Shown in pieces: positions 28,360 to 41,149 of a stretch of DNA of 64,000 nucleotides (its first letter is position 1; each line of letters begins with the position of its first letter). The DNA comes from Raphanus sativus. Lineage: Eukaryota > Streptophyta > Magnoliopsida > Brassicales > Brassicaceae. Below the pieces are notes generated by a model that was not told the DNA's origin, searched no databases, and saw nothing but the letters and a program-made list of their open reading frames with translations. The DNA is taken from positions 6,758,001-6,822,000 of the forward strand of contig NC_079515.1 in assembly GCF_000801105.2 (NCBI RefSeq), written 5' to 3'. The translations under genes were made by a program, and so were the position numbers.

Positions 28360-29250
28360 ATGAACTCCAACGACCAATATCCAATGGGCAGACCCGACGA
28401 AACCACCACAACCTCGGGAACTTCTCGAACCTACGCCATGAGCGGCAAGATCATGCTCAGCGCCATCGTCATCCTCTTCTTCGTCGTCATCCTAATGGTC
28501 TTCCTCCACCTCTACGCCCGCTGGTACCTCCTCCGCGCTCGCCGCCGCCATTTCCGCCGCCGCAGCCGTAACCGTCGCTCCACGATCGTTTTCTTCGCCG
28601 CCGCGGATCCCTCCACCGTCGTCGCCGCCTCGCGCGGACTCGATCCGGCGGTGATCAAGTCTCTCCCCGTTTTCGCTTTCTCCGAGTCAACTCACAAGGA
28701 TCTGTTGACCGAGTGCGCGGTCTGCCTCTCCGAGTTCGAGGAAGGCGAGTCGGGTCGGGTTTTGCCCGGCTGCAAGCATACTTTCCACGTGGACTGTATA
28801 GATATGTGGTTTCATTCTCACTCCACGTGTCCTCTCTGCCGCTCTCTCGTCAAACCTGAGGTAACTGCGACGGTGGAGGAGGAGCAAGTCGTAATCACGA
28901 TTTCTCCTGAACCGGTTTCCGCGATTGAACCGGGTTCGAGTTCCGGATTGAGAGACGAGCCTCCTAGTGGTTCTGTGATGCCGTCGGAAGATTTGATGAG
29001 GAAACCGGCGGCGATTGAGGTGCCGAGGAGGAACTTGAGCGAGTTCGAAGACGATTTGAGTCGGAACTCGCCGGCGAGTCACTCGTTTAGGTCGCCGATG
29101 AGTCGGATGTTATCTTTCACTCGGATGTTGAGCAGAGGTAACGCCTCGTCGCCTGTAGCCGGAGCTCCGGCTCAATCTCCGTCGTCTAACTGCCGGATAG
29201 CGATGACCGAGTCGGATATCGAGCGTGGAGGAGGAGAAGAGACTAGGTGA
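28360..29250 (+). CDS. ATL2: ATL2-type RING-H2 E3 ubiquitin ligase
   Basis: A single-exon gene of 296 residues, the usual layout for the ATL family. A hydrophobic membrane segment spans about 31-53 and is followed by a strongly basic stretch. The GLD motif (GLDPAVIKSLPVF) is at 93-105. The RING-H2 finger has C119, C122, C138, H140, H143, C146, C157 and C160, all in place. The Ser-rich tail includes SPMSRMLSFTRMLSR. ATL2 is an early elicitor (chitin)-responsive membrane E3 in Arabidopsis. The CT-rich leader just before the ATG is probably 5'UTR. Diverges from the minus-strand cyclin with a gap of about 400 bp. Confidence 0.93.
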   Translation: MNSNDQYPMGRPDETTTTSGTSRTYAMSGKIMLSAIVILFFVVILMVFLHLYARWYLLRARRRHFRRRSRNRRSTIVFFAAADPSTVVAASRGLDPAVIKSLPVFAFSESTHKDLLTECAVCLSEFEEGESGRVLPGCKHTFHVDCIDMWFHSHSTCPLCRSLVKPEVTATVEEEQVVITISPEPVSAIEPGSSSGLRDEPPSGSVMPSEDLMRKPAAIEVPRRNLSEFEDDLSRNSPASHSFRSPMSRMLSFTRMLSRGNASSPVAGAPAQSPSSNCRIAMTESDIERGGGEETR

Positions 29251-31460
29251 GTTTATTGGTCGGAAAGTAAAACTACAATTTTTATTACAGGATTTGATAT
29301 AAGTCAACAAGGCGTTGTCGACGGTTGATTTAAGCTCTCGTGGCACGTGGCGTAATCTTAACGAATCTTATTCACCATGTGTTTTACTTCTGTTAGTTTA
29401 GATAGAATTGTCTGAAAGATGTACGTAAGTTGTCAGTCGTCGATGATGTTAAATTGAATCTTTTTTTTTCATTCCCAATCGCTATAGACTCTTTATGTAA
29501 TACCACCAATTCAATGGTCATGAAATCATGATAGAGACTTCACATAATTTTATTTATCACAACAATTCAGTGTCTTTAATCAATCGTAAATGTAAATCAG
29601 TAAATGCATCTTTTGGAAAATCAAAGCCATAGGTAGAGCATCTCCAACCCCACTCCATAAATTACTCCAAGATTGAGAATGGAGTTGAAAATGGAGTGAT
29701 GACCAAAAAATAAAAGCATTACTCATCACTCCATTTTCCACTCCATTTCCAACTCCATTCTCAATTTTGGAGTAAAATATGGAGTGAGGTTGGAGATGCC
29801 CTTAATACTTTATGACACGCTACTTTCACTACAAAAATTGTCTCTCTGTGAAAGCAGGAAATAATGAGCTCTGCATGTGTCATATACATGATACCTTTTA
29901 ACTTTTTGTAATATGATTACTATACCCTTTTGTCTCTCTGTGTGTATTAGTTGCGTTTTAAATCATATTTTATTTTCGCAAGTGAAAGTAGTAATATAAA
30001 GTTATAAACATGTAAGCAATTAGTTTCCAAAGATCGAACCCATGTATAAAGAGAGTCTTCACACAATCACAACTATATGCTCAACACGACTATGACTTTC
30101 GAGTCTCTTGACACCATTTCGTTTACTTCATTACTGAATTTATTATTTTTGATTAGTTTTCCTCCAAAGAAAACCCCTTAGAGAGAAAAGGGTATTGTCA
30201 ATGTATTGGTTTCGGATTGTAAAGTATACTGTATTGAAAAATATGACTCATCGTTTCTACGGGTAAGTGGACCAAGTCTCTTATGCCTCCTAACCACACC
30301 ACAACGTGGGGTATTTAATTAATATATATGTTTCACAAGAAAAATGGAGTAACAACCGGCACTAACTCTCCAACTCCAAGTCTCCAATCATCATTTTTGT
30401 TTAATTGAAAATAACAACTCGCACTACATACAAAGGACCAAATCCAATCATCAATTTTTCAAATGAAAGTACCTAAAAACGTATGATACAAATATTAAGT
30501 AGTAATGATTAGAGTAAGCGTAAATGATAGGTCGATGATTGTCGTTAATAAGTAAGCGTAAATGATTAGAGTCTGATACAAATATTTTGAAGACTAAAAA
30601 CAAAACTAAACAACTAATCATAGGTTGGTAAAGCAACTACAATAGAAACGTAAATGAAGGGGCAATTTAAAGGTGCGTGTACATGTTAACTCATACAAGA
30701 TAATGACAAATAAAATATCACGAGAATACAATTTCCAGGAACTTTCCATTGTCAATTGGATGACCTGAAAGTCTTTTGTCGCGACCCAAAAGTCCAGAAC
30801 CAGTGTTGAAAAATAAGGAATTTACATGTAGATACAGTGTCAGACACTGATCCTGGTATTTTTCTTTGCCTTTTTGTTATCTCTTTATATGGAATGTTTA
30901 CTGTTTTTTTTTCCTTAATTGATTTGGCACTATATATGCTTTTTCTTTTAAAAAAGTTACCGCCTTAGAATTATTTTCTATAAGTGAGGCATAATAAAAT
31001 AACGAAATTAAACGGACGAATAAATTGAACCGATACAACTTGAGCTACAAAAAAGTTGAAATTGACTGAACAAGGCATCTAACACATACAAACAAGTTGA
31101 AATTGATATAACAAGGCATCTAAATACGTAAAGATATATATGAACAACAATTTTGAACATGGTTCTTATTCCCTTGAGATAAAAAGAACATCACTTTATG
31201 AAATACAATCCAAATCTTAGAGAAATTCCAAAATCACCCTCTCTAACATGTTAAAAGATCATCAAAAGTGGACTTTGATTGTTACTACAACTGCATAGGC
31301 TGATACTACTGCTTCAGACAATGCCTTTCATTATACATAACTCACAGTTACAGAGTTTCCTAACTGTCTGATAAAATCTATAATCTAACTTGTGGAGTCA
31401 TTAGCCATTTTAGCTTTACAATTCCTCTCGCCTATTACCTCATCAGAATCGAACTTCTTT
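29251..31460. other. Intergenic region between ATL2 and CAP-H2
   Basis: AT-rich sequence carrying a 166 bp foldback MITE at 29636-29801. The two flanking genes converge here. No further gene or clear structure is seen. Confidence 0.6.
29636..29801. mobile_element. 166 bp foldback MITE
   Basis: The ends GAGCATCTCCAACC and GGTTGGAGATGCCC are inverted repeats. The arms extend inwards through repeated 'ctccatt' and 'aatggagt' words, so almost the whole element can fold. It lies about 385 bp downstream of the ATL2 stop codon. No confident target duplication. Confidence 0.8.
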
Positions 31461-34400
31461 TCATCTCTTCTTGCTCTTCCTTGTGCACTTAGTGCTGCCA
31501 ACACTGGTGATCTTTGAGATCTTTAAGGACACTTTCCTAGTCTCTTGGCTTGAGACAGAAGAACATGTGTTGTTTGCCTTCTTCGATGGTGGTGACTCTG
31601 GAGATTTGCCTTTCGCTGTGGGGGAATTAGCTCGTTTCCGGGGTAAATGAATTGCAGCTTTCTCAGTCTTTCTGTTACGATCACCGAGTAAACGAACGCT
31701 GAAAGGATTAACCGCTGTATAACAAACTGGTTCTCCTACCGAGTTCCCAGGTTTCTCGAGCTCAACGTCTCCGTTGTTCACCTGGGATATACATTTACGT
31801 CAAATGGTGAACATACAGAACGAAACAAATTGCTTCTGTTACTAACCAACTGGAGAAGCGCGGAGAAAGCCCGGGCTACATCGTGCTTTTCTTGATCTTT
31901 CATGAGATCAGTAAAGGTCTCAACGTCTCGGCTCTCTTCAACAGCCAGTTTGTTGACAATCCTTTCTCCATATTCTTGTATGTCAAAAGGAGGGTGCAGC
32001 TCCTGATCATATAATAAAAACCAGACAATGTAGAGAAAATACATCAGATCTCTGACTTTCAAGTGAATGGTCAGAGAAAATAGAATGAAAGATATTTACT
32101 TGTTCTTCTAGGTTTTGCTCGATCTTTTGTTTCCACGTTGAAACACGAGCAGCTAGATCCGTTTGTTTCTCACTTTTAGCTATGTTAGCAAGAAGAGCAT
32201 CCTACAAACATGGAGATCATTTAAACTTCCATAAGAAAAGGATGAAAAGCACACACCAACTCTGTCTAGTAAGAGTTAGCATACGCAGATGAGAACTGGA
32301 ACATCTAATGTAGTTTACCAGGTGTGAGCGACAAAGATCTTCCAAGCTTTCTTGACAATGCGAGTCGTCGTCGTCGTTTCCAAACCCATCGTGGTTGGGG
32401 AAATCTGCAGCTCCACCATCATTCTGCACGAATCCAAATGAACAGATAAGAGTTCCATATAATTCTTACTGGAATGTGTTCAAATTGGTGACACAACTCA
32501 CCATGTCTGGACCATCCTCATCCATGAACGCATGTTCATGATCATCATGCTCTCCAAAATCATGGAAGTCGCCATTGTTGTTAGCTTCATCATGGTTATC
32601 CTTATGATTGCCGTTACCATCAGTAGGTTGGTTTCCTCCATTCACAAGCAATGCTCGAAGCTGAAATCAAAACTCTTAGTTTTTTATTTTTTTTGGAGTG
32701 ACTACATTAAAAATCAGGTAACGCTATAGAGATAACAGACCTTCTCATAATAGGAAATGTCTTGTGGTTCTCTCTCATTGTTGCTTGAAGGACGGCACCT
32801 CTCCCAAATTCCGCTGAGCTCTGTCCTGATGGGACCGTTGGGTCTAGCAAGAGGAAACATGGAAGTTATATGGTCCTTGGTAAGGCTCGCTCCGAACTTT
32901 CTTAAAGTTTTTACTGCTCAATAAATATAAAGTAAAACATTAGCTAGAAGGCGGAGATCTTCGGACATCAATCAATCAAGAAAAAGGAAAAACACATTTA
33001 TTCCCAACCTTTTTTAAAAGGCTTTACTTTCAACTTCCCTGGTTCATAAGGATTCAATGGCTTCCACGGATCATCTTCATCAGCATCTGTATCACTCAGA
33101 TCCATGGTTCCTCCTCCATGGTCATTATTATCCATGTCAAAGTCATGATCGTTGTCTCCAAAGGCAGCAGGAGGCTGAGACTCTTGGTCACAGTTTTGAG
33201 CATCGGGACCATTCCCGTATAGTACTGGTGACTGGTTGAAACTGGTGCCCTGATTCTTTCCTAGAGATGATCTACGAGCACTTCCTCCAGAACGTCCTAC
33301 TGGTGAGTGAAAACTTTTACGAGCTGAGCTGCCTCTTCGAGCACTGTTCCTACTTTTACCAGCGTAGCTATCACCTAAAAAATCATTTACCGCTACAGCA
33401 TCACATGGGTCTAATAGAATAAAATCCCGGTAGAGATGTGTTGTTGCTAACTGCAAGAACATGAAAGTTAAAAAGCAGTTCAAAAACAGACTCTTTTATT
33501 AATTCAGAAGTGGAGGAACAAGCTGTTACCAGATAGGATTCCAGTTCTCCTCCGTCACCACTAGTATCCAAACAGTCACCTTCAAGAACAACTAGATTTG
33601 CTGGGGGCTTAACAAACTGACTTGGACATGAATCTCCTGCAACCGAGTTGTCCACCAAGCTATTCTTTGGATCAACTATATTTATCAAACACTACCTGAG
33701 TTAGAAAAATCTGCTCTCTTGAATGAAACCACACCACCAAGGGTATATCTTGTTAAACATATTCAGAACTTTACCTACCTGGGATATCATCCACGTTCCA
33801 GAAGAGATCATTTTCTTCTTCATCAACTTGACGAGAGGAGCTTGCCTCAGCCTCGTTTGATGTACTTTTGGACTCTTCTTGCTCTCTGTTTTCGAAAAAT
33901 AGCATCAATCAGAGAGGACTTGTTAAACTTTTTTGTTTTAATGTATAGCCTCTTTTGTGGAATTATGATTTAGACACATGGTCAACTAGCATTTCTCCAA
34001 GAATTACTAAGGATGCAAAAATTTCCAATTGAAATCAAGAGAGTAGTAAGGTGACCAGACCTGACGATTAGCAGCAACTTATGATACTAAATAAATAAAA
34101 AGAACTCATCAAGTCAGTAGTCACAGTTTAGACACAGAACCTATTTTCTAAAAGTTCGCTTTCATCAGTAAACACAAAACAAACCCATACACATAGAGAA
34201 AGATGAAACAGAGGTTATCCTTAAACCCTAATCTGTTTGGAGTTTCTAACAAAAGTAATGGTCTTTTAGAATGTCCAATTATTAGCGTGGTGGAAAAAAC
34301 AAACCTTTGCTTGGATAGAAACTCCAAAGTGCGTAAGACCAAATTGTACAAGTACTCGACTTTCTTGCTGTAAACCTGAACCGAACCCTGAAGCAACAAA

Positions 34401-34705
34401 GCAGCTACAGACCCAACGACAACACAACACAACACAAAATCAAAAACCCAATTTTTATTTTTTTTATTTAAATCGTCCCTAAAAAAATCAAATGATAATA
34501 AAATTTCTGAATCGAAGAAGCAAAAGGCACCTTCGGCAAAATTAACAGGAATCTGCCCATCTTCATCTTCGTTACCGGTGATTTCACCGGTACATATCTT
34601 GAGGAGGTACTCTTCTAGCTTCTCCGACAAATCAACTTCCCAATTCGCCACCAAATCCCTCTCCGGCTGTACCGTGTGAATCCTCTCTCCGCCGTGACTC
34701 GTCAT
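31461..34705 (-). CDS. CAPH2: Condensin II subunit CAP-H2 (kleisin)
   Basis: Kleisin-type subunit of condensin II, which compacts and separates chromosomes and affects centromere and rDNA placement. Eleven exons (34531-34705, 34305-34404, 33779-33885, 33530-33675, 33009-33450, 32741-32913, 32502-32660, 32319-32423, 32100-32201, 31847-32002, 31461-31781) give 1986 nt, 661 residues, in frame with GT-AG introns. The N-terminus has [16 protein letters not shown]. The middle has [21 protein letters not shown] and a Ser/Arg-rich segment, then [26 protein letters not shown]. The C-terminus is basic (KCTRKSKKR). Arabidopsis CAP-H2 (At3g16730) is about 683 residues and lies at the same place. Confidence 0.92.
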
Positions 34706-34989
34706 TTACTTTGACGCCGAACGGAAATTAAGCTTCTGTAAGAAGAGTTCGGATGATTCATACCCTTAGGCCTTAAGCGTAAACCCTCCCAAAAAGGGCT
34801 AGAAACCCTAAAAGTAGTGAATTGGGAGCTTCCAACGCAAATCAGAGAGTTTCAATTGAAATTTGAGAAATTTTCTGGGAGGCCAAGGGACGTAAGGATC
34901 TTTTTTTTTTGGCACAAGGACGTAAGGATCCAACACGAGAATTCAAGTGATTTACTGAAGAGCAAAAGGGACCAATCTGTGAGATTGGA

Positions 34990-35020
<31 letters not shown>

Positions 35021-36639
35021 TATTTTGACTTCTCGAGATTTTCCCGCTTTTCATAAAAGGCCTAATATTGTTGGGCTTTTCTTGTGTGAGATCTCTTTAT
35101 ACTTGGCTCATATTTACTAATCAAAGAATATCATAAATTAAATAAATGTTTTTATATACACTCAAATATATGTATTTGTATAAATGTAAAAATATTTTTT
35201 AACACACATATTTAAAATATTTTTGAAAAATTTATGTATGGACTAATTTGTGTTCTTGCTTGATTAGTATTTAATTACGTGTCAATTTGAATTTTCAAAT
35301 TTTAACCTTATAAAACTAAAAAATATTATTTTAGGATAAATAACACATTAAATTAAGTTATCTTATTAGTTTTAAAATAATTTTTTATTTTTTCCAATTT
35401 TCTTGTATTAACTTATATTATCTAGTCTAATAAATAAATTTAAATTTATTAATATAAAATTTATTGATAAAATTATTTTAAAAAATTATATAACTACTCT
35501 TTTCATATACTAACACAATATATATAGGAATTTTCTTCTTTTAAAAAAAAATGAATATGTTTTTATTTTTTGATAAATTTTATTACATTAATTTATAATT
35601 AATTATCAGATCTAGTAAATACATTTAGTTATTCATTAATAAACTATGACTTATTATTATGTTGATGTATTGAAATGTTTTTTTTAAATGTATTGAAATG
35701 TTCTACATGCATTACATATAATTTTGTTAGAATATGTATTACAATATGTTTGTATTGTTAATATGAATAAAACTATATAATGAAATATATAAATTATTCA
35801 TGAAATATACTAACGACATTAACCGCTCTAACTTTTGATGTCAGAACTCTAATATGAAAAATTATTTCACAAATAATAGCATAGATGATTTCAATGGAAC
35901 TGTGTATTTAAATAAAATTCTTTTAAAATTTTATTATCCCAGGTCTATATATTAAGATCGGTAAAAATTATTAATCATATTTATTAATTTGTGGAATATT
36001 AATTTATAGAATTTCTCGATAATAATGTTCCAATGATAATAATCCAGCTATTGTGTTTTTATTTTCCATAGTTGTATTACCCTTAGTTTTACGCATTATA
36101 GGCTAACTGAAGAGGAAACAGTTAGTTTAGTTTATAAGTTAATCTAGCTGAATTGATGATTTAGTTTTTTGTCAATTTTTTTTCTTGCATATGTCCATAA
36201 TTATGCTAACTGCGTCATATGTGATTTGATTAAGTTTGATGGTAAGATAATGAAATGATTATATGAATTGTTGATTCACAAAATAACTATATAAAAACAG
36301 ATTGTTTAACTTTGTACTAAGCTGGTACGAGTCAGTAGACTACTACTAACATTTTTCCAAATAATATTAACATAAAGTAAAAAAGAAAAGTTTCATAAAC
36401 CATACAAAAAAAATTTTGTAAAATAATATCATTGGTCAAATCTTATATAGAATATTGTAGTCTTTGTAAAACCTTACGATATCCAAAATACTACAAAGCA
36501 TTGATTTTTATGGATCAACAATTGAAAAATCTTCTTCAAGCAATTAAGCAACATAACATCCGCTAGAATGACTTGATTATCCCAAGTTGATCCATCCAAC
36601 TCCAACACAACATCAAACATATCTTTGTATAATCTTCAC

Positions 36640-37048
36640 ATGTTGTATTAGTTCAAAGATGTTTAAAACGTTGCAAACTGTAAACTCCTTGAGGCGACTT
36701 AAGGATGAAACCTTAGTTGCAATTTCCAAGAAGGACGAACTTGTGGTGTGGCTAGAGTTAACCGCTTGTCAGGTGTAACCCCTAAAACACAAACCAAAAT
36801 ACAATATATTTATGAAACTTATAGATACACTATAATACTAATGTCTTTGTTGCAGAGTGATTTGTACAAAGATTTCTTAACAAGTGGATTGTATAAATCA
36901 ACTGTTGATAAATCCCCTCTAGTAGCTATAGAGGTAAAACTTGAAATTCTATTGCTTGTTTTTATATCACACGTGTAGTATTCTAATTAGATTAATATCA
37001 GATTTTGAAGAAAGTTTGTGGACACCCTCATTTGATGACTAATAGGAA
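36640..37048 (+). pseudogene. Captured SNF2 ATPase exons (CHR24/ERCC6-like)
   Basis: Three exon-like pieces with good splice sites: one ending 36772 (KDETLVAISKKDELVVWLEL, then TACQ|gtgtaa), 36856-36933 (SDLYKDFLTSGLYKS to VAIE|gtaaaa), and 37002-37048 (ILKKVCGHPHLMTNRK|gtgagg). KDE-VVWL-LTACQ...LY--FL...SPL-A...ILKK-C-HP-L is a block of the SNF2 helicase core in ERCC6/CHR24-like chromatin remodellers. The rest of the gene is absent, so this is a fragment, probably carried by a transposon. Confidence 0.75.
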
Positions 37049-37510
37049 GTGAGGTCGTTGTTTAATATGATACAAAATCAAGACTAAAGAAGAAATACAA
37101 CACGTTGTGGAAAAGAAGAAGAGGAGTTTACCTCTAGGAGTGCATTTTCTGGATTCTCTTCTCTCAATTTTGCTTGAGACAACAAAATAGATAAATAAAA
37201 CAAACTGAGAAACAGAAAGACTACACACAAGTAAAAACCCATACCTGGCCTTGCGCAGTCAAGTAAAAATCGTTTATGGATATTGTCGCCGACTTCCTGA
37301 GGTATTATTGCATTTGTTAGTATAAGAACCACAAAGGACTTAGGTATAGTAAATTGCAGTGTACATTTTGGTAGTTTTGAAAAGATAATCAAGTGCAAAG
37401 ACAAGTGTAGTCTTATATAAAATAATATTCACATAAAGTAAAAGGAAAAGTTTCATAAACCATACAATAAAATTTTGTAAAACAACATCATGGTCAAATC
37501 TTATATAGAA

Positions 37511-39235
37511 TTAGATATGAGCCCGTTGCGTTGCAACGTTTTTGTTTCATGTTTTAAATTAATAATAAAATAATAATCATTTTATTATAGTTTTATGATT
37601 GATTTGCATTTGTTGTGTGAGATTTATTTTATAACTAAAAAAATAATTTTCATACATAAGTTAAAGTTAAAATTTGTATCTTATAATAATGGTACATAGA
37701 TGAATGGTTATCAACTTTCTACTTGGATTAGAAAAAACATCATACCTAAATTATTGAACTCAACCCAAAATAATAAATTGAATGAAAAATAAGAAAAATT
37801 AAAAGTTGAATATCGCCAATCAAATAAATGATAACATTAAACATTTTCATATGCACTAATCTAATGTTTTATAAATAAGTTTTTAAAGTTTTATTTTGCT
37901 AGAATTTTTTTAAAAAGGGAAAATACTATATTATATGAATATCCTTTTTATTTACAATAAAAATAATATTAAATACTCCTTTACATTTTTGATTAGGATT
38001 TTAGAAGTAGAAAATTACTGTTATATAACCTTATACAATTATCTTCTCTTTAGAATTTTAGAAATAAATAAATTGCTATGAAATAATTATTTTGAGTTAC
38101 TAATAAATAATTTTAAAATTAATCTTTTTAAAATTTCTAATTTTACACTTCTTTTTTTAAATTAATAATTTTTAATATCATGTTCATCATCAAATTTTAT
38201 ATTAATTTTTATCAAATAAGGTTTTACTCTTTTGGTTATGACTTATAAATATGATACAAATCTCTTTTGTTTAGGATTTTGCTTTAAGAAAAAAAAGGAA
38301 AACAACTATCAAATATTCTTTTACAGTGTTTTAGGGTTTTAGGAAAAGAAATTAATATTACATAATAATTTACAATTATATTTTGTCTAGGATTCAAAAA
38401 AATAAAATTACTATGAATATCATTATTTTCAAATAGCTTTTTACAATTATTTTTTTTGTTTAGGCTTAAAAAAAGAAATTACGATCAATTTTTTAACAAT
38501 ATGTAATTGTAAAAAATAATATAATAGTAAGTTTTATAAAATCCTAAAAAGAACCATAAAAGACTATTTTTGTAATGAATTTTTTTTCTTTTCTAAACCT
38601 CTTTGAAAAAATAAAGAAAAGAGAATTGTATCGTTTTTTACACATGTCACAATTTAAAAAAAGATATTAACAAAGAATTAATTACTTTAAAATAGATTCT
38701 TACAACTATTTTCTTGTTTAGAATTTTTAAAAAATGAAAATTACTACCAAATATATTTAAAAATATATAATGTAAAATACTAAAAAAAATGGTAATTTTG
38801 TAACTTTCTTTTTTCAAATACGAAATCCTAAAATATAACTTTAAAAACTATTTTATAATGAGAATTTTTATTTTCCTTAATCTCTCTAAAATCCTAAAAA
38901 AAGAATTGTATCATATTTTGACACATGTCACAATATTAAAAATTTATTGACACGTATCATACTTAAAAAATTAAAATTATTATCAAATATTTATAACAAT
39001 ATATAATATAAAATGGTAGTTTTGTAAATTTTCATTTTCTTAAAATACTAATTCATAAATTGAACTTTAAAAGACTATTTTTAATGAGAATTTTCTTTTT
39101 TCTTAATCTCTTTTAAATCTTAAAAAAAGGATTATATCATATATTTGACACATGTTACAATCTTAAAAAAAGTTTGACACATATCGCAATCATGTTAATT
39201 AATAATTTTGAAAAATCAAACTTTATATAATAAGA
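37511..39235 (-). mobile_element. Helitron (1725 bp) with its empty site in the same window
   Basis: On the minus strand it begins TCTTATTATATAAAG and ends with the hairpin CGTTGC-AAC-GCAACG, then GGCTCATATCTAA, with a host T next. The flanks read tatagaa | tattgtag. The uninterrupted sequence tatagaatattgtag is at 36446-36460, in the other copy of the duplicated unit. This fixes both boundaries and the A/T insertion point. The interior is AT-rich and without coding content. Confidence 0.9.
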
Positions 39236-40113
39236 TATTGTAGTCTTTGTAAAACCTTACGGTATCCAAAATACTACAAAGCATTGATTTTATGGATCAA
39301 CAATTGAAAAATCTTCTTCAAGCAATCAAGCAACATAACATCCGCTAGAATTGATTTGTTTTGTAATGGGAATCCCTTATACATCTTATCACGAAATATT
39401 TGACCATGAATGTTTTTATAGAACACTGACGGTTGTTTCTTTTAACAGCCAGTGTTAAAATTGTGGGTTTTTTTGTTACATGACGGGATGGTAACGTGAA
39501 TAAAATGCCTGTGAGAGTCGCGTCTTTAGACGAAAATCTTGCTTCTGAAAAACGCTGCTGCATGATGTACGTGAGCTTACTTCGTTTTCTTTTCTCGTCT
39601 ATCTATGAGATTCCTTCTTGATCGAATACAGCTGTTATTATAATCGAATGTCAATATATCTTAGCTTATACTATTAACATAGTCCCGTAAACCAGCTACA
39701 TACTATTTCCAAACTTAGTTAACGTGACAGAAAAAATTAAACTAAATAAATTTTCTTCGCAACTCAATTGATACTAAAAACTCCTCGTTCTTTTATTCAA
39801 TTGTTACAGATAAAAGATGACGTGTACTGATAGAATCTATATCAGGAAGCATTCACTACTCGACGATCGCGTGGAGGCAACACTCCAAAATTCAGATTAA
39901 TAAAGTAAATGACATTCTCATACGTTTTCCTTCTGGTATCAAAACGAAGCATCTAGTTTTGTCGCTATTAGGATTAGATTTGTTGTAACCGTCGTGTATC
40001 AAGGAACATGTGTAACTACAAGTATTAATTTTAATATAAAGTATTTACTCTTTGTAGATTTCATCACCGACTTTATACTGTAAACGCTTTCTTACCTTTT
40101 ATTTCATCTCACC

Positions 40114-40120
40114 TATAAAT
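40114..40120 (+). promoter_or_regulatory. TATA box of the ERF72-like gene
   Basis: TATAAAT lies 81 bp upstream of the ATG at 40195, followed by a CT-rich leader. Confidence 0.6.
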
Positions 40121-40194
40121 GCGTTTCACCTACACCCAACTCATCTCTCTCTCTCGTGAAACCCAATATCAGAGAAAGAAAACAGACAGAGAAA

Positions 40195-41149
40195 ATGTGT
40201 GGCGGTGCTATCATTTCCGATTTTGTTCCTATCCTCACCAAGGCCAAGGGGAGGAAGCTCACGGCGGAAGAACTCTGGTCTGAGCTCGATGCTTCCGCCG
40301 GCGACTATTTCTGGGGTTTCCATCCCACTTCCAACCTTCAATCCACCAGCCAGCAAGGTAAAAATATTAGATTTAATAATACAAAATTCACCATAATCAG
40401 CATGATAATTTAAGAAAAACAATTTAGAGATATTTTAGAAAATTACAAAAGGGACAAAATATTCCTAAAAGTAACTTAGATTAATCATACAAAAGAATAT
40501 ATATACTTTGTTTGCATGAGTAACGATGATTAGAAATTCTTTAAAATAATTATTTAGTTTACAGTGGCTGTATGTGACTTTGAACCTTTGAACTATAGAA
40601 GTAGCGTTGAAAGAAGATGCGGTGGAGAAGAAGAAGGGGGAGCCACCGACGGAGAAAAGGAGGAGGAAGAACGTTTACAGAGGGATACGCAAGCGTCCAT
40701 GGGGAAAATGGGCATCAGAGATACGAGATCCACGTAAAGGCACTAGAGTCTGGCTCGGGACGTTCAACACGGCCGAGGAAGCCGCCATGGCTTATGATGT
40801 GGCGGCTAAACGTATCCGCGGCGACAAAGCAAAGCTCAACTTTCCAGATCTTCTCCTTCATCCTTCTCCGCTGACATCGGACGATCAACCTCCAGAGAAG
40901 AAGCTTTGTGTACACTCTCAGAGCGAGTTGACTCACCCGAATTCCCCAGTCGAGTGCTTTGGGTTCGGGAGTGGTGACGAGTTTCGGAACCCGAGTTACG
41001 GGTTTGAGACTGGTTACGATCTTAAGCAGCAGATATCGAGCTTAGAGTCTTTTCTTGAGCTGGACGGTATTACGGCGGAGCAGCCGAGTCAGCTGGACGA
41101 GTCTGTGGATATGTGGACGATCGATGATGTTATCTCATTGTATGCATAA
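40195..41149 (+). CDS. ERF72: Group VII ethylene response factor (RAP2.3/ERF72/EBP)
   Basis: AP2/ERF transcription factor of the oxygen-sensing group VII. Exon 1 40195-40357 and exon 2 40599-41149 give 714 nt, 237 residues, in frame. The N-terminus [10 protein letters not shown] is the Cys2 N-degron: Met removal and Cys oxidation lead to degradation in air and stability in low oxygen. [18 protein letters not shown] follows. A basic stretch EKRRRK leads into the AP2 domain at about 79-136 ([20 protein letters not shown], then [20 protein letters not shown]). Position 14 of that stretch is Ser where most relatives have Ala. The C-terminus is acidic ([13 protein letters not shown]), the usual activation region. 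Arabidopsis EBP is At3g16770, about 248 residues. Confidence 0.93.

Larger units (their letters stand above)
34720..40110. other. AT-rich transposon nest
   Basis: Intergenic block of over 5 kb: AT-rich sequence to 36.3 kb, a duplicated unit (36355-36570 and again 37421-37510 plus 39236-39350), captured SNF2 exons between the copies, and a Helitron splitting the second copy. On the minus strand about 37259-37310 and 37125-37165 also look exon-like (LLDCARP and EENPENALLE, each followed by a GT donor), source unknown. A (GA)n tract lies at about 34995-35020. Confidence 0.6.

Noticed and set aside
36355..39350. LTR retrotransposon with the repeated unit as LTRs
   Set aside because: The repeats lack TG...CA ends, primer-binding site and polypurine tract, and one copy is split by a Helitron with a clean A/T junction.
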